Origin: Pipra filicauda
Taxonomy: Eukaryota; Chordata; Aves; Passeriformes; Pipridae
Assembly: GCF_003945595.2 (NCBI RefSeq)
Contig: NW_024104998.1
Span: forward strand, 2,971,790-3,035,789
Direction: 5' to 3'
DNA: 64,000 nucleotides
The position numbers were made by a program, and so were the translations under genes. The notes beneath the pieces were generated by a model. It saw only the letters and a list, made by a program, of their open reading frames with translations. It searched no databases and was not told the DNA's origin. Shown here in pieces: positions 23,501-36,543 of the stretch. Positions within the stretch are counted from its first letter, which is position 1; every line of letters begins with the position of its first letter.

Positions 23501-26500
23501 TCCCTTTGAATACAAAGCTCAGGTCTCAGCCCTGAATACTCATCCACAGCTATTTTAAATTTATTTACTCCCTTGATGATGGTCAAGGCTACAAATTAAA
23601 GCACCAGAGAAACAAGTTATTTATTAATTTTTTTAGCCTACTTTTAACCCCATCGTCATCTTATTTTCAGATTTATAAAAACACAGGATGGAGTGGATGC
23701 AGCTTCCCAGCATTCAAGAGCAGAGTATTGGCATTAAAAGGCCAAAAATCATACCACTTGTAATAAATAAACATATCGTTAATATAGAACAAGTATTGCT
23801 TTCACACCTTAGAAGGGTTATAAACGTAAAATGTGAATTTGAACAAATGGGTAATAAAACACTTCTGAAAAAATGTGTGCATAGGCTACATATATTGCAT
23901 ACAATAAAGAGATGAGAGCATTTTGGTGGATGAAAATTTCCAGGTGTTTCCTGATTCTCTAAGTGGGCATTTTTTGAGCTTAAGAATTTCACACTTGACA
24001 GATGTAACTTCCTGGACCTTCTGGTAACACTGTAGATATACTAGGGAACCCCAAGAGACAACACTGACTTTCATTTTTTTTCTCTGCACTGCATGCAGGG
24101 TCTTTCAGGTCAGCTGCCAGCTAAGTACCTCCTCCAGACAGCCTACCAGGTCTAATGTGTACATACAAAATGCAAGATTTTTTTGGGGGGGTGGAAAACA
24201 CTGTAAAATTGTAAAGGATTATTATAGTTTCGGAGACACCAACTCTGAGTGGCAGGTTTTTGGTACAAAGTACTGATTAGTTTCACGGCAGTGGCTGTTG
24301 ACAATTGCTACCTCATTAAAACACCATTACCAAAATTTTTTGCTACACAATGAAGATGCACTTTTCTGGAGATTTGATGTTCCAAGAATGGGTCTCTTTC
24401 TAAACCTTACTAAGTGAAAATAAGGATTATCACTGATATACAGTCTACCTAGTGGAAGCTCCTGAAAGCATCTAGCTCATTTTTACTCTGTCAATGCTGC
24501 TACTCTTTTGTCCTCATATAAATAGATCATATTTAAAAAAAAAAAAAACCTTCAATTTTTTACATTTCAGTTTTGCTGGAACAGCAACAAGACATACAGC
24601 TTTACACTTAATTAAGGTTTATTTTGATCCCAAATTTGCCCCTCAGGAGCACGGACATCAGAAAATCAACAGGAGAGTAATTTTTCTGTACTCTTAGCTG
24701 AGACAATATATGCTCCCTAATAAAAGATAAACAGAACCCCTACACTCCTACCATTGCTTTCTGCTTGCGAGGCCAAGACGAGCATGCATTCCAGATTTGT
24801 CACTTAGGCACATTCTTTCACCTTTTTTTCCCCCAAATTTATCACCTTCTCCTTTGTTTATATGGATCCATTTCCTCTCCTCCAGTTAGTAATTTCATTT
24901 TGGTTTGATTTTTTTTTAAATATTTTTTTTTTTGAGGGGGTGGTTTGTGGGTCAGAATTAGTTTTTTCAACCATAAAGATGTGATCTTGCCAAGTCTGTG
25001 CTTGGGAATATTGAAAATACTCAGACTTTGTAAGAGCTATAGCAAGCAGAGGGCAGCACTTTTGTGACTGTCATCCTCATAGCTTTCATTTCATCCTAGC
25101 AACAGGTCAAACCCAGAAAACTGCTGTCTGAGTACATCAAAAATATAATTCCCTCATAACTAGTGCATAAACTGTTAATAATTCAAATAGAAACAGTGGC
25201 TGAATAATAAAACTTGATCCCACACCCTCTCTATTTCTGAAAGTCTTACTAATGGCAGCTGCATTAGAAAAGCAGGGAGTATACAGTAAGATCTCTACCC
25301 TTTGTAATGTGTATGTCTTTTAAAAGAAGGTATGATTATATTTAGAATAAGTCAGCCTCTGTGCCTGGCATTTCTTCTCTCTTTCCTCTGAACTTTTACT
25401 AAGCAAGTGGGGGTTTTGCACTCTTTTTGGAACTGTCCATCCATCTGAGGCAGCGAATATGAGAGGTACAGTTTGACTATTTCAGAATTATTACACTGGG
25501 TTATTGCAAGGGCAGTTGGCACCTACTGCAGGTGGAACTGTTTCTTCCATAACAGCATGTCTCCAATTCAGGTTTAACTTTACTTTGTCTTCTGTTTGTT
25601 CATCCACATTTCTAAAGTTTTAAATAAATGTGCAGTCACATTTGTTCATGGAAAGTAGCAAATTAATAAAACTGCACTGGACAGATTTGAGTTCCACAAT
25701 GTATGCTAAAACAGATGTCTTCTTTTCAATGGCTCTGGAAAGAATTATTAATATGGACCTTCCTTGGTTATGAAAGAGACAATTAGGAGCTTAATCCAAT
25801 ATCTAATAGTTCAAAAATGTTATTTTTTTATTAGATTTCAGCAGCAAAGAATACCATTAGATAGATCACCAGAGTAATAAGCAACATGATGCTGGGTTAC
25901 ACCCCATCTGTGATATTTTTAAAAATACAGTCTACCAGCACCAACCTTCAGATTTCCCATGGGAACATTTATAAGAATACAAAGCTCAATAGGCTGCACT
26001 GATGCTGTATTAAGGATTTGTCTCATTTCCACTACAGAATAAACATGCACTATAAAGGGGCATGTAGGATTTTATTAGAAGAGAACTGAAGTTTGGCTTA
26101 TATGAAAGATTTGATTCTGTTCAATACATCGCAGAACTATCACATTTTCAGAACTTTTTCTGCTATACCAAGGCAGACCAGTGGTAAATACTTAAATTTT
26201 TTGTTAATGAACCAGATTTTAACCCAGGGAGACATAGCTTTAAATATGGTTTATAATCTGTTCAATGAATATGATAGCTTTAGCTTGGTCCCTACTGGAT
26301 ACTTTTCCATATTTCAAAACCCACTCTGCTTCTCAGATTTGGCACAGTAGCAATTTTTGGTGATACAAAGCCAAGAACTGAATTTGTAGGGTGTTGGAGA
26401 TTGGGTTTACGGACTATTGGAGAAGCTGTGAAGAGGAGAATATACAAGGTCTGTCACAGCCATCTGTCCCCACCCAAACAATTTAAGGAACAGAAATGCT

Positions 26501-27357
26501 AAGTGATTTGCTCAAAAGGAGCAGGTCTATGCAGGCTGCTGTACAGGGATTCTAGAACTAATCCTGATCTGAGAACGTTCACTCAAATAATCCAGTGTAG
26601 GACCACACTAAAGCATCACTAGACCAGATACACAAGATTTCATGCTCATTCTCTCATCAATAGGTCCAAGTGCTTTACAGTCAGTTCTTCGTGAACATGT
26701 ATCATATAGCTACAGTTAAGCCAAGGGTTAGGGGACAATAGAAGAGTTGGGATTCAAGAGTAATATCGAAGTTTTAATCCTCAAAGCCACAGACATAACT
26801 GCCAGCAGAGTGAAACAGTTCTCAAATTTCTGTCTCTCCTTTGGATCAACAAGTATTAGAAAATCCTACAGTTCAGTCTGTGGTGAACGGAGTGCCAAAT
26901 ACGATGTGGGGTGTTGACAAATCCTAAGAAATCTTCATTGCTAGAATAGGTGCAGCTCCTGATGGGAAATATCACTTTATAACCTCTCTGGCACAAGTGA
27001 CTCAGTCATGATGCTAGAATGGAATGATGACAAGAGTTTGAGAGACCAGAGATTACAGCCACTTTAGTTAACTTCCACGGCTACTTTTTAATGGTTGCAT
27101 CACAGTGACAAAAATGGGCCTTAAACAAATTCTAGCTCTTAACAGCTAGCTTGCTCCAGCTCTTGTCCTAGTCTCTTGGCTCATGAATGTAAGGAAATAA
27201 ATCTCTTAAATCTCTTGTTTTTCTGAAAGATGAGTCTAGCCAGCTATAGACAATGATCCATACATATTGCTCATTTGAACACAAGTCCTGAGCAATGGCC
27301 ACTACCAGCTGAGTTTCATGTTCAGAGTATCAGAAATCAGTGACTTTGACTGATTGT
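20577..27357. other. Unique AT-rich sequence, no gene seen
   Basis: Apart from an 8-bp tandem repeat at 23033, homopolymer T/G runs around 24181 and 24908-24945, and poly(A) near 24534, nothing stands out. Two overlapping antisense frames at 23.7-24.1 kb show no recognisable motif. No splice-flanked segment with raised CpG was found. Confidence 0.55.
23033..23064 (+). repeat. (AAAATTAG)n tandem repeat
   Basis: Three perfect AAAATTAG units followed by a degenerate fourth (AAAAATGA). A small AT-rich minisatellite. Confidence 0.9.
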
Positions 27358-27524
27358 AGGGAAAGGCTGAGAACTCCTCTTGGTATTTGGAGAGTGGAGG
27401 GGAGGGGGGGTGGGGAGGGGGCAAACTGCCTTTGAGAAAGAGTTACCTTTTAGGCAGAAAGCCTTCCCAACCCTAACCGCCCCCTGCCCCTGCATAGCAA
27501 GAGGAGTTCTCAGCCTCTCTCCCT
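27358..27524. repeat. Long imperfect palindrome (about 167 bp) with 19-bp perfect arms
   Basis: AGGCTGAGAACTCCTCTTG at 27364-27382 is the exact reverse complement of 27498-27516. Complementarity continues outward (AGGGA against TCCCT) and inward (GGCAAACTGCC region at 27420-27430 against GGCAGAAAGCC at 27453-27463), leaving a central loop of about 22 nt. The arms are GC-rich in an AT-rich neighbourhood, and one arm holds the G-quadruplex motif. It may be an inverted duplication, a foldback-type element remnant or the edge of an LTR-like repeat. I do not recognise a family. Confidence 0.8.
27399..27421 (+). other. G-quadruplex motif with 1-nt loops
   Basis: Runs of G4, G7, G4 and G5 are separated by single bases (A, T, A). 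This satisfies the strictest quadruplex pattern and single-base loops favour a very stable parallel fold. It lies inside the first arm of the 27.4-kb palindrome, so cruciform and quadruplex structures would compete. Confidence 0.9.
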
Positions 27525-27800
27525 GATATGTGAGAGAAAATGCCACAGGGCCATTGCAGCCTGGGGAGAGTTTGTGGGGGGAACAGTGATGATAAAGCCC
27601 GGGAGCAAACAGGACGTTTGCCTCTTGCTCTCTGAGGCCCAGTACTGCCTGGAGTGACAAGAAGTTCACAAGTTTTAATGTCTTTGCCTTCAAAATAAAC
27701 CCTTTCTGAACCCTTTCCACTGTCCTGGCATTCTTGGGGAAGACACCCGCATATGTTTTACCTTGCACTGATGGATGGCTGGCTGAGATTGGGGCCATGG
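27525..27800 (+). other. GC-richer segment with AATAAA, possible LTR remnant
   Basis: This stretch is richer in G and C than its surroundings and carries a polyadenylation-like AATAAA at 27694-27699, followed by CCCTTTCTGAACCC and a run ending in CTTGCA near 27770, a layout that fits the R-U5 end of a retroviral LTR. There is no clear TG start, TATA box, primer-binding site or target-site duplication. A 153-codon open frame on the minus strand (27337-27798) crosses both this and the palindrome. It is proline-rich at the end with no recognisable domain, and I treat it as chance. Confidence 0.3.
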
Positions 27801-30800
27801 TTAGTTTTCAGGAGACCAGAAATGAAAGATATGAGTCTATCATTAGGTTGTTGAAGGATCAAAAGCTTTAATGCAGGTTAGAATCACTTGACAAAAAGGT
27901 TTATTGATGAGAGCTTTGACAGGTGTGTGTTAAGCTTTTTAAGTAGTTACATTAAGTGATGGTTTTTGGCAATATGGATTGAAGAACTGACTTTATAGAT
28001 TGATTCTTTCAACAGAGCTACAAATATTTCTTATGAGGACTGAGGAAAATCTATTTATACAATACCTGCAGCAAGAGAGGATTTTCTAGATCAAAGTAGA
28101 ATTTGATTAGGATGCCAAAAATGTTGAAGTCCTTGGTTTTTCTACGTCCCTTGTGGACTAGGAAGAGGGCTGAGCTTAGTAAGGCTGAATAGCTTATCTA
28201 GGACAGAGCAAGTATCATGCAATATAAGACTGGGATTAGGCTGGGGATCAGGCAGTTGCCAAATAGCTCTCAAATGCATCACTGGATCTTGAAAATATGC
28301 TATGTTTAAGAAGATCTTTCTTACCAGACAATGAAGATCATTGATTCTAAGAGGCATACAGATCACAGGGCTACGCTTTTACTTAGGACATGTTGATATC
28401 AGGGTGAGTGTTTGGGACAGCCTGTGAGAACTATATTTATTGACAGAAATTGATGTGAACTGTGTAGAAATCGACTCAGCAGGAATGCTCACAAAGCAGT
28501 ATGAAATATCATATTCCTAGATCACTGATAATGCACCTTTGACATAACTACCAGATTTGGTATTACAGGTGTCCTAAGCTTAGCACAGCTGGTCAGAACT
28601 GCCCCTTTACTCCTTTTATTGATTGATCAGTGCTGCCTCCACATATGTACATAAAGAAATTTGATGGCAGTATTTGCAGTGCCCTCCTGGAACAGAAACA
28701 ACAGCAAAATATTAAATCATATAATCCAGAAAAAACAGTCAGCTATGGGTTAGATTGGGTCTGGCCTTCCCTTCTTACAGGATATTAGGTTATACCTTTC
28801 TCCTCAAAGGCTATACATCATTAATGTTGCAATAAAATTATATGAGGTTAATAAAAGTAATCTGCCACCATGCACCAACATGCAGATAAAATAAAAGACA
28901 AAATAACTTCTCACAGGTATCTGATATATTAGAAAAGTTTCCATTTTGAAACCCTGCATTTGCAAGCTTTTTTCTCAATGCACAATAGAAAACTGACTGC
29001 ATGTGCTGGACTCATAAAGTAATTTTCTGTGTACTTAAGACAGCAGTATTTTGAGTCTGACTGCCTGTTGCTTCTCTTCTTTCTTCTATTTAGTCTACAG
29101 TCAGATTTACTGTTTTTCTTCACATGAAAATTACAGTGCTTTCTGCGCACTGCTGAATATGTAATGTTGTACAGGTTGACTGCCAGAGTGAAAGCACTTC
29201 CCTGGAACATGTCTGAAAAAAAGAAAGCTGGGGGCATTTGTAACAGGGAAGAGCCTAAAGGCCATGGTCAGAACCAGGTTTCTGGTGGGCTTGGTCCTCT
29301 GCAGTCATGCCCTGTATTTCACACTGAACACAAATGGAGCCAAGTTCTCTTTTATAAAGAGAATATTTGTGTAAAATATAACAGACACTGAAGAAACACC
29401 AGAGGTGGAAGGCCTCCAAAATATGGATTTTTGCCAGGACTGATCTACGGTAATTATTATCAGTCCTTCTGACCCTATCAGCCACTTCCCAAAGCTCACA
29501 AATGTATGAGAGCCATATCATGTATTTAAAGCATCTCAAAAGACAAGAGAAGAGGGGGAACCCAGATGTAGCAAATTGCCATAAAAAGACAATTACAGCA
29601 GGTCCCTAAGGAGTTCAGGGCTCCTCTAGACCTGTCAGTCAGAAGCCCATACAGCAATAGTACCAAAATCAGGCTCAGACTCCCTCGTGCAGAGGGAAAT
29701 TGTGCTACACATGCACCTACACACAGACAGGTGTGCATCATATGCATATTACACAGTCGCAGCCTGGGAACTGTACTTAGACTGGGCCACATGCACTTTG
29801 TGAAAAGTAACTGTAGCTACCAGGGCAGAGCAGTACACAACAGTGCTTGCTATAAAACAGAAAATTGAAGGTCAGAGTGAAATTATTTCTGTTCTAAAAA
29901 AAATCAGTCTATCAAGACAAGACTGTTCCTGAGCATGGGGAATTATGTGTGTGACCATGTGCTCAGTTGAACAAAAGACACACTGAGAAACACAAAGAAG
30001 CTACTTGTGACTGCCAGGTCCCAATTAAAATGAAACACATTCAATGAATTAATAACATTAGAATAAAATTTTGCTTCGTTTTCCATTTCAAACCATATAC
30101 AGTTAGTATATAGTTTAGGAATAAGGAGTATAGGTAGTTTCTGATCTTTATTTTGCAGGTAATAAATAATTTTAAGAAGAACATTGATTTATACTGGAAT
30201 AATAGATGCAGCTTCTGACAAAGCTTACACATATCATCTGCTAGTGAAATATTAATTTGAAATATATATTTTAACGTACTTGGATTTCTGTCTAAAATTT
30301 TTGCAGAAGAGCAACTTATACTCAGTACTTTACACCAAACCTTCAATGTGAAGGTAAAATCTTTACTTTCAAAAGTAAAGTAAGTTTTAAGAACATTTTT
30401 TCAACAGTAGCAAGCTACTTCTTGAAAAATTCTGGAATATGTAGTTATGTTTTCTCCTAATCTCCATTTACTCGTGCCTGATGCTTGACTCAGAAGGGAG
30501 TCGTGGGTGTTCAGTGTTCCAGGAAAGAGCAACTGACAGGCTCTTGACTTTGGTAGCAAGAAAACAAAATTGAATGAACTATTTTGAAACACCTGAATGC
30601 TTTCAAAGTGTCAATCTGTAGAAAAAAACCTCATATATTACAGAATGTGTGTTGTGTTTATTTCAATACTATGCACACATTTTGCATGACCTTAATAATC
30701 TGTCAGTGATGTAAGTTCTTAGGATTGACCCTCTTTTTCACAGTCAGGGTATTCAAACTTTTCTAAACAGACCCAGTAAAGCAAACAAAGCAGAAAAGGT

Positions 30801-33800
30801 ATTAAAGGATATCCTTAGCTTGAAACTCATTCGAAGAGATTTCCTGAATAGAATACACCCAAAGACATGCTTAAGGTCTTTCTTGAAAAAAGGACTTACA
30901 TCACACAATCATGGAATCATGGTAAAAGGGTAGAGATATACAAAAAGAGACATATATATTTCTACATTATTCAAATTAATGTAAGAACCATATCAGTACT
31001 TTAGAAGAATTAAACACCTCACCATGTTTCAAACTTTGAGTCCATGAGTTTAATTTCTAAGCATATAATTGCATTTCATAATGCCCATCGGCTTAAAAAA
31101 ATTCCGTGCATTTATGAATTCAAAAAAGAAAGTAATGCACAAAAAGGTAGAAAAAATATGCTACATTCCACACTAGATCTCATGTGTTTTCTAGAATAAA
31201 ACAAAAACTTTACCGTAAACTGAAAGGAAAAGAAATTGAGGATATAGTAGGGAACACATATCTGTTCCCAATGAGAAAACTGGAGCAGGGCCCAGATGAT
31301 GACTATGGTCAGGAGATCACCAGACACATCCACAGTGATGGGGCAGTTCCAAAGTGGAGCCAAGAAGTTACATTGGAAGTCACAGTCAGTAGGGGCTGGG
31401 TTCAGAGGTCTGTGTCCAGGCACAGACATGGCCACAGCATAACTCAGCTGAGTACCATGGTCCAAGGCCTGAGTTTAAATACAGTTAAAATGCAGTTCCT
31501 GAGCAAAGCAGGGAAGGGCCCCAAGGAGGTTTCTGAGGGCTGTTTTGCAGTAGGCTGATGCCAGTCACAGTATCCAGGAGTGGGAGCTTGTCCTCACATG
31601 GGTAGCCAGACTCCTGCCTGCAGAAGAGACTGCTGAACTTGTGGTGTACTCATATTTCTTCCTAGATAGATAAGGATGGATTGGTGACAAGGGATGGGAT
31701 TCATGTAACTACACCAGATGTCTCATCTAATCAAAAGGAAATGCCAGTGACTGGATGAGTGAGTCTCAAATCTTGCAGAGTAGGCATCTCTCTGAAGCTC
31801 TGAACTAAGGCTGGTGTATAAAATTGGGACTCAATGAGCCCCATGCCTTGTTTTCCTGGGAGGACCCACTTATGAAACTTCATAGCATGGTGACAGTGGT
31901 GCAATCTATTTCATATCAAATTCTGCCAAACATCCTGATATTTCTTACTTCATATGCTTAAAATGCAGTCTAACTGGATTCTTAGACCTTGCAGTTTTGG
32001 CAGAAAGACTTCCATTGTCCCTGAAGGTCTTTCATTTGAACTGAAGAGAGATAGTAGACCATTTTTTCACCTCTACTGCCTTCCTGACGGCCCAGGAAAT
32101 AGCAGTATAAGGGTTGAACTCCAGCAGGACAACTTTCCAAATGGAGGGCAAGAATAAATAAACATTGGCATGTCCCTTTCCAAAACAAGGACTGGAACCA
32201 CAAAGAAAATGTATAAAAGGGAGTCACTGCCATCAGGAGTTTAGTTTGAAAAAATAAAGAATAAGCATATTTGCCTTGTCAAAAGAGACAGTTCAGTGAC
32301 AGGTGTTGGGAAATCAAAAGGAACAAAGGTATCTAACAGGAAATCATGAATTCCAGCTTAGCTGCTGTCTTTACTAAAAAAATCCAGGAAAACACAATCC
32401 AGTGGGTGAATTGCCCAGTGTCTTTTATCTTGTGCAGTGTCCCTGGCCCAATGGCTTCCCTTCTAGCATAAATCTTTCACACAACTTTTAGATTTTATGT
32501 CATTATAAGAACAGTGAAAAAGAAACCTGTTCATGTTACAAACAACTGCTAGGGAAAAAGCCACAAATAAATGTTTGGTGATTAATGATTCACAATGAAG
32601 CTGATCCAATGAATGCATGAGTGCATGGAGAATAAACTAGGATGTTAGCAGAAAGGCTTTGGTAGGCCATTTAAAATGAAAGACAACACAGTTCAGAATG
32701 CAGGAGTTCACTGGAAACCATCTGAGATGGGCAAAACTACTGCTGTCAAAAGAGCAGGATGAAAGGAGTCAGGCACAGCTGGTGGAAATACACAGTAAAA
32801 TTTCTTGAGGATAATTTTTAATTATATTATGATAGTCACAAGAGAGAGGCTGAACTCATGTCCTGATGGAAATTGATTACCCTCCACAAGGTGTCCCTAA
32901 GAGAGCCTCCAAACTGAGCCAATGTTTCCAAAAGTCTGGCTTCAAGTCATAGCAGGTTAGCAATGCTCTGTCCTTCTAGCAGTGTAAAAGCCAATCTAAT
33001 CAGGTGTGAAGCATTTGATACATGGAAAAATTAACCAGCATCTAGAGAGAAAACCTGGCACAAGATGAAGAAACCTGGCAGCTGAGACAATAGACCTGGC
33101 AAAATCTACAGGAGTTTCATTCCAGTTTTGTTAAAGGTAATTCTTTTCTGCTTTCTATTCTACACAGTCTTTCTTTCATTTTCATTATAGGCTGAAAATC
33201 CAAAAAGGTAAGAAAGCTAGTCTACTGTGCACCAAGACACCAATCTGCAGAAAAGCACAAAAAGAACTTTCCATTTATTTCTCTCTAAACTCTTTGTTTT
33301 AAAACATGCTTCTAAACCTAATTTTACAAGCATCTATTTATCTGAGTGTATATGAATTACAAAATAAAGGCAAAGTAAAGTCTTACTAAATCTGTTAAGT
33401 GCTTTCACAAACCCATGGAAAATAGTGTTAATTTTTAATAAAGTACTTAGACAGAATCAGTGTCTTGTAGACTGAAGAAGTGCTGAGGGAGCCAGGCAGC
33501 TCTTTCATAGAATTATTTGTCTACCCAAAGAATACATACAACATTTTGTTTCAAAACAAAATCAAAAACAAGTTTCCACACTTCAGATTTATCTCGCACA
33601 ATGTTTCACCTGAAGACACTCTCTCTTAGCTCTTTTTGAAGATCACCCTTTTCTGTCTGTCCTTGGATTTTTTCTGCCTTCTTCCTTGAAATGTTTGTTG
33701 CTTTTTTTTTTCATTTTCCTCTCTGCACAAAAGTCCCTCAGAAAACAGGAGATGAAATTACACTCATCTTTCTTATCCCAAACTCTCCTCATACATTTCA

Positions 33801-35244
33801 CGTTCCTGCATATGGCCAGAGTTTTGGAAAAGGATTTGTATTGTTTTATCTAATTCCCACTCCCCCAGAAAAGTAATTACATTTTTCCTGACTGACTAAT
33901 GGCTGCATCATAGCTCAGCCTTACTGGTATTTTCATATAACTACTAGAATAACATGACATATTTTTTAAAAAATAACCATTTCTTCATTGTAAAGCTTAC
34001 CTAGGCCAAGGCGCTGAGTGATGAGAAGTTTAGTTTTCTAAACATGCAACTGAACATTCACACTGTAGACCAGCTAGATTTGTATCCATGTATTTTCCTT
34101 CTAAAACAATGTGGTAATTTGCACTTGTAATTAACATCTTTATCAGGACAATTAGAGCTTCACTAGCATCATTTTTCACACTATGCTCTAGAAGAGGCTG
34201 ATGTCCTTTCTACAAAAGTAATAATATAACATCCAAACTTAATTTTCTCAGGTACTCTATCACAGAAAGAGAATTGTGTTGCGCTGTATTGATCCTACAC
34301 TGGCAGTAATTACAGCAGCTGGAACAGTTGCTCCTACATGTGGTAGATGTGTGTCTACATGTGCACCTCATCAACTTCTATTACAGAGGAAATGTGGTGG
34401 CATATTTACTGATATGTATTGAAGATATAAAGTAATTTGCTTGTCGCTGTGGCTATATATATGCCACTATCAGAACATTTCTAGTATAAGAATGCCAAAG
34501 CATGGATCCATCATGGGGAAAAAGTGTGCAGGAGCACATGAATACATGGTAGAAAAAAAATGTGGGACAGATGGGAGAATATTCTAGTACAGACCCTCTA
34601 CAAGGACCTTAGCTCTCATACAAACTGAGCACTGAGAAATCTGAGTATATTGCAATCTCTGCAGTTTCTCTATTCATAAGCTAGGAAAAAGTTGAGGCAG
34701 GACTGTAACAGTGTGATGATATCGCAACATCATTTTAACTAATAAACAGTAATAAGAAACCCTTCCAAAACTGCTGAGAGACAATGTTAATGAAGTTCTG
34801 TGAACAGCTGTCTCTGGTCCTGTGGCATATGAATACTCAAGGCTATGTGCACCTACTCACAAGCTAGGGACTACTGACATCTGAAAGCAAACTCTTCCAA
34901 AACACTACAAGGCAGCAAATAACAAATTCTATACTGACAAGAAAATTGTCAATATTGAGACAACAGAGACTTGAAGACAATTCTTGATGTGATTTAATTT
35001 TGGATGTTGAATTTAGCTCACTTTCTCCAAAATAAAAAGAAAAAAATAGCAAAGGTTCAAGGCAAGAAATAAGAAGCAAGTACATTTCCTTAAATGAACA
35101 ATCCAGTCATGGGCATGGAGATGTGTGATATTCCGATGGGGCAAAATGATGCTGTGCTCTCTTTCAGCATGCAGTATCATTAGACTATGTGCTTGCAATA
35201 ATTTGGGGAAGAAGCTCTTTTAAATTTATAGGTTTTCATTGATG
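27801..35244. other. Unique sequence, no gene seen
   Basis: Open frames near 29.0-29.8 kb and 31.1-31.6 kb (up to 124 codons) show no domain. The block about 31260-31620 is somewhat GC-richer than average, with no identifiable origin. Near 32.2 kb, GTATAAAAGGGAG is followed about 40 bp later by AATAAAGAATAAG, a promoter-plus-polyA layout that could be LTR-derived but is unsupported by flanks. A three-copy degenerate repeat is listed at 33050. Confidence 0.55.
33050..33110 (+). repeat. About 20-bp degenerate tandem repeat, three copies
   Basis: The core ACCTGGCA recurs at 33053, 33073 and 33094, with spacing of 20 and 21 bp and partly similar sequence between the cores (GAAACCTGGCA in the first two). 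A small local duplication. Confidence 0.6.
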
Positions 35245-35790
35245 TCATGGAATCATAGGATGGTTTGGATTGGAAGGAGTCTTACAGATCATCTAGTTCC
35301 ACTCCCCCTGTCATGGACAGGAAGACCTTTTATTAGACCAGGTTGCTCAAAGCCCCATTCAACCTGGCATTGAAAAATTCCAGGGATGAGGCATCCGCAA
35401 CTTCTCTGAATAATCTGTTTCAGTGCCTTACCACCGTCAGAGTAAAGCATTTCTTCTTAAGATCTAATCTAAACCCGCCCTCTTTCAGTTTAAAGCCATT
35501 CCCCCCTGTCCTATCTTTACATGCCCCTGTAAAAAGTGGCTCTCCAACTCTCTTCTAGGCCCTTTCAGGTACTGGAAGGCTGCTCTAAGGTCTCCCCAGA
35601 GCCTTCTCTTTTCCAGTATGAACAACCCCAGTTCTGTCAGCCTGTCTTCATAGGAAAGGTGCTCCATCCCTTGATGGCCTTCTCTGGACTTGCTCCAGCA
35701 GGTCCATGTCCTCCTTATGCTGGGGACATCAGAGATAAATGCAGTACTCCAGGTGAGGCCTCACAAGAGTGGAGTAGAGGGGGAGAATCC
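35245..35790 (-). mobile_element. CR1 LINE, 5'-truncated 3' end (about 545 bp)
   Basis: From low to high coordinates the plus strand reads GGAATCATAGGATGGTTTGG, GATCATCTAGTTCCACTCCC, GACCAGGTTGCTCAAAGCCC, ATTCAACCTGGC, CTGTTTCAGTGCC, TAAGGTCTCCCCAGAGCC, GACTTGCTCCAGCAGGTCC, GCAGTACTCCAGGTGAGGCC and ends at GAGTAGAGGGGGAGAATCC. This ordered set is the reverse complement of the CR1 3' region, covering the end of ORF2 and the short 3' UTR with its 8-bp terminal repeat at 35245. It is diverged from the usual consensus and therefore old. Overlapping open frames (35343-35820) are CR1 shadows. Confidence 0.95.
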
Positions 35791-36510
35791 TTCTTCTTCT
35801 GCTTTTTCTGCTCCTCCTGATTCTTGTACTTAGATCTGTGGTCTGAACTTCATCCAAGTCACAGAATATTTCTGTGAATCTTTCATTTCTTTCTGTGTGG
35901 ATCAGTATTGCCTCACCTTATAGGCTGACACAGAATGTTCTACCAAAGGAGTAGTCATTTCTTCCACAGAAGAAAGAAAATTTCCTCCCCAAGTTCTTCA
36001 TCTTGACAAGGGCAGACATGGATACATTTTTCCTTTGGTGCATCTCTATTTCATCCGTGTACAGCAGCTTCTCAGATATCACCCTACAAAATGTGGTAGA
36101 TGCAATTAATTTAAAAGGGACTGGGACCTGCTGCATTTGGGGTGGCTGAGTGTCAGGACAACGAGCCTAACTCTTACATTGGTTACATTTCAGTTATTTC
36201 AGGCTTGAGATGCTCCATGAAGTGTTAAATAAGCTGGGGAACCTTGATCAGGTCAGGCAGCAATTTTCAAGGCCTTTAATAAGAAACTATACAGACACAC
36301 TGTGAATGAATGACTGAGAAAAGACAGCTATAGGAACAGTGGTAGGGAGTCTGCAAGAATCCCTGAAATCTTGAATTTAACCTGTAAGAAAATCCTGACA
36401 TTTGACAGCCAGGAGAAAAGACAATTTGTGGTGAAAAGAAATAGGGTATTGAACCAGCATAGGAGGTTTTTGGATAATAATCCCTTCTCTCTTGCTTGGT
36501 CTCCATATCC

Positions 36511-36543
36511 TGGACAATATCATAAATGGACAATATCATGAAA
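36511..36543 (+). repeat. 16-bp tandem duplication
   Basis: TGGACAATATCATAAA is followed immediately by TGGACAATATCATGAAA. Two copies with one inserted base, so a recent local duplication. Confidence 0.9.

Noticed and set aside
27337..27798. 153-codon minus-strand open frame
   Set aside because: It spans the palindrome and the GC-rich segment, has no recognisable domain and ends in a low-complexity proline/serine stretch. Raised GC alone explains the lack of stops.
30905..30935. Possible CR1 tail (ACAATCATGGAATCATGG)
   Set aside because: Only the terminal 8-mer-like words are present. The diagnostic GGTTGGAAGGGACC block is absent.
31184..31558. 124-codon plus-strand frame, with a 117-codon frame opposite
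   Set aside because: No motif or family resemblance, no good splice or promoter context, and both strands are open over the same locally GC-richer DNA.
32215..32270. TATA-like GTATAAAAGGG followed by AATAAAGAATAAG, as an LTR
   Set aside because: No LTR boundaries, primer-binding site or known U3 words. Both motifs are common by chance in AT-rich DNA.
35343..35820. Open frames within the CR1 fragment
   Set aside because: They run antisense or out of frame to the CR1 polymerase and merely reflect the element.
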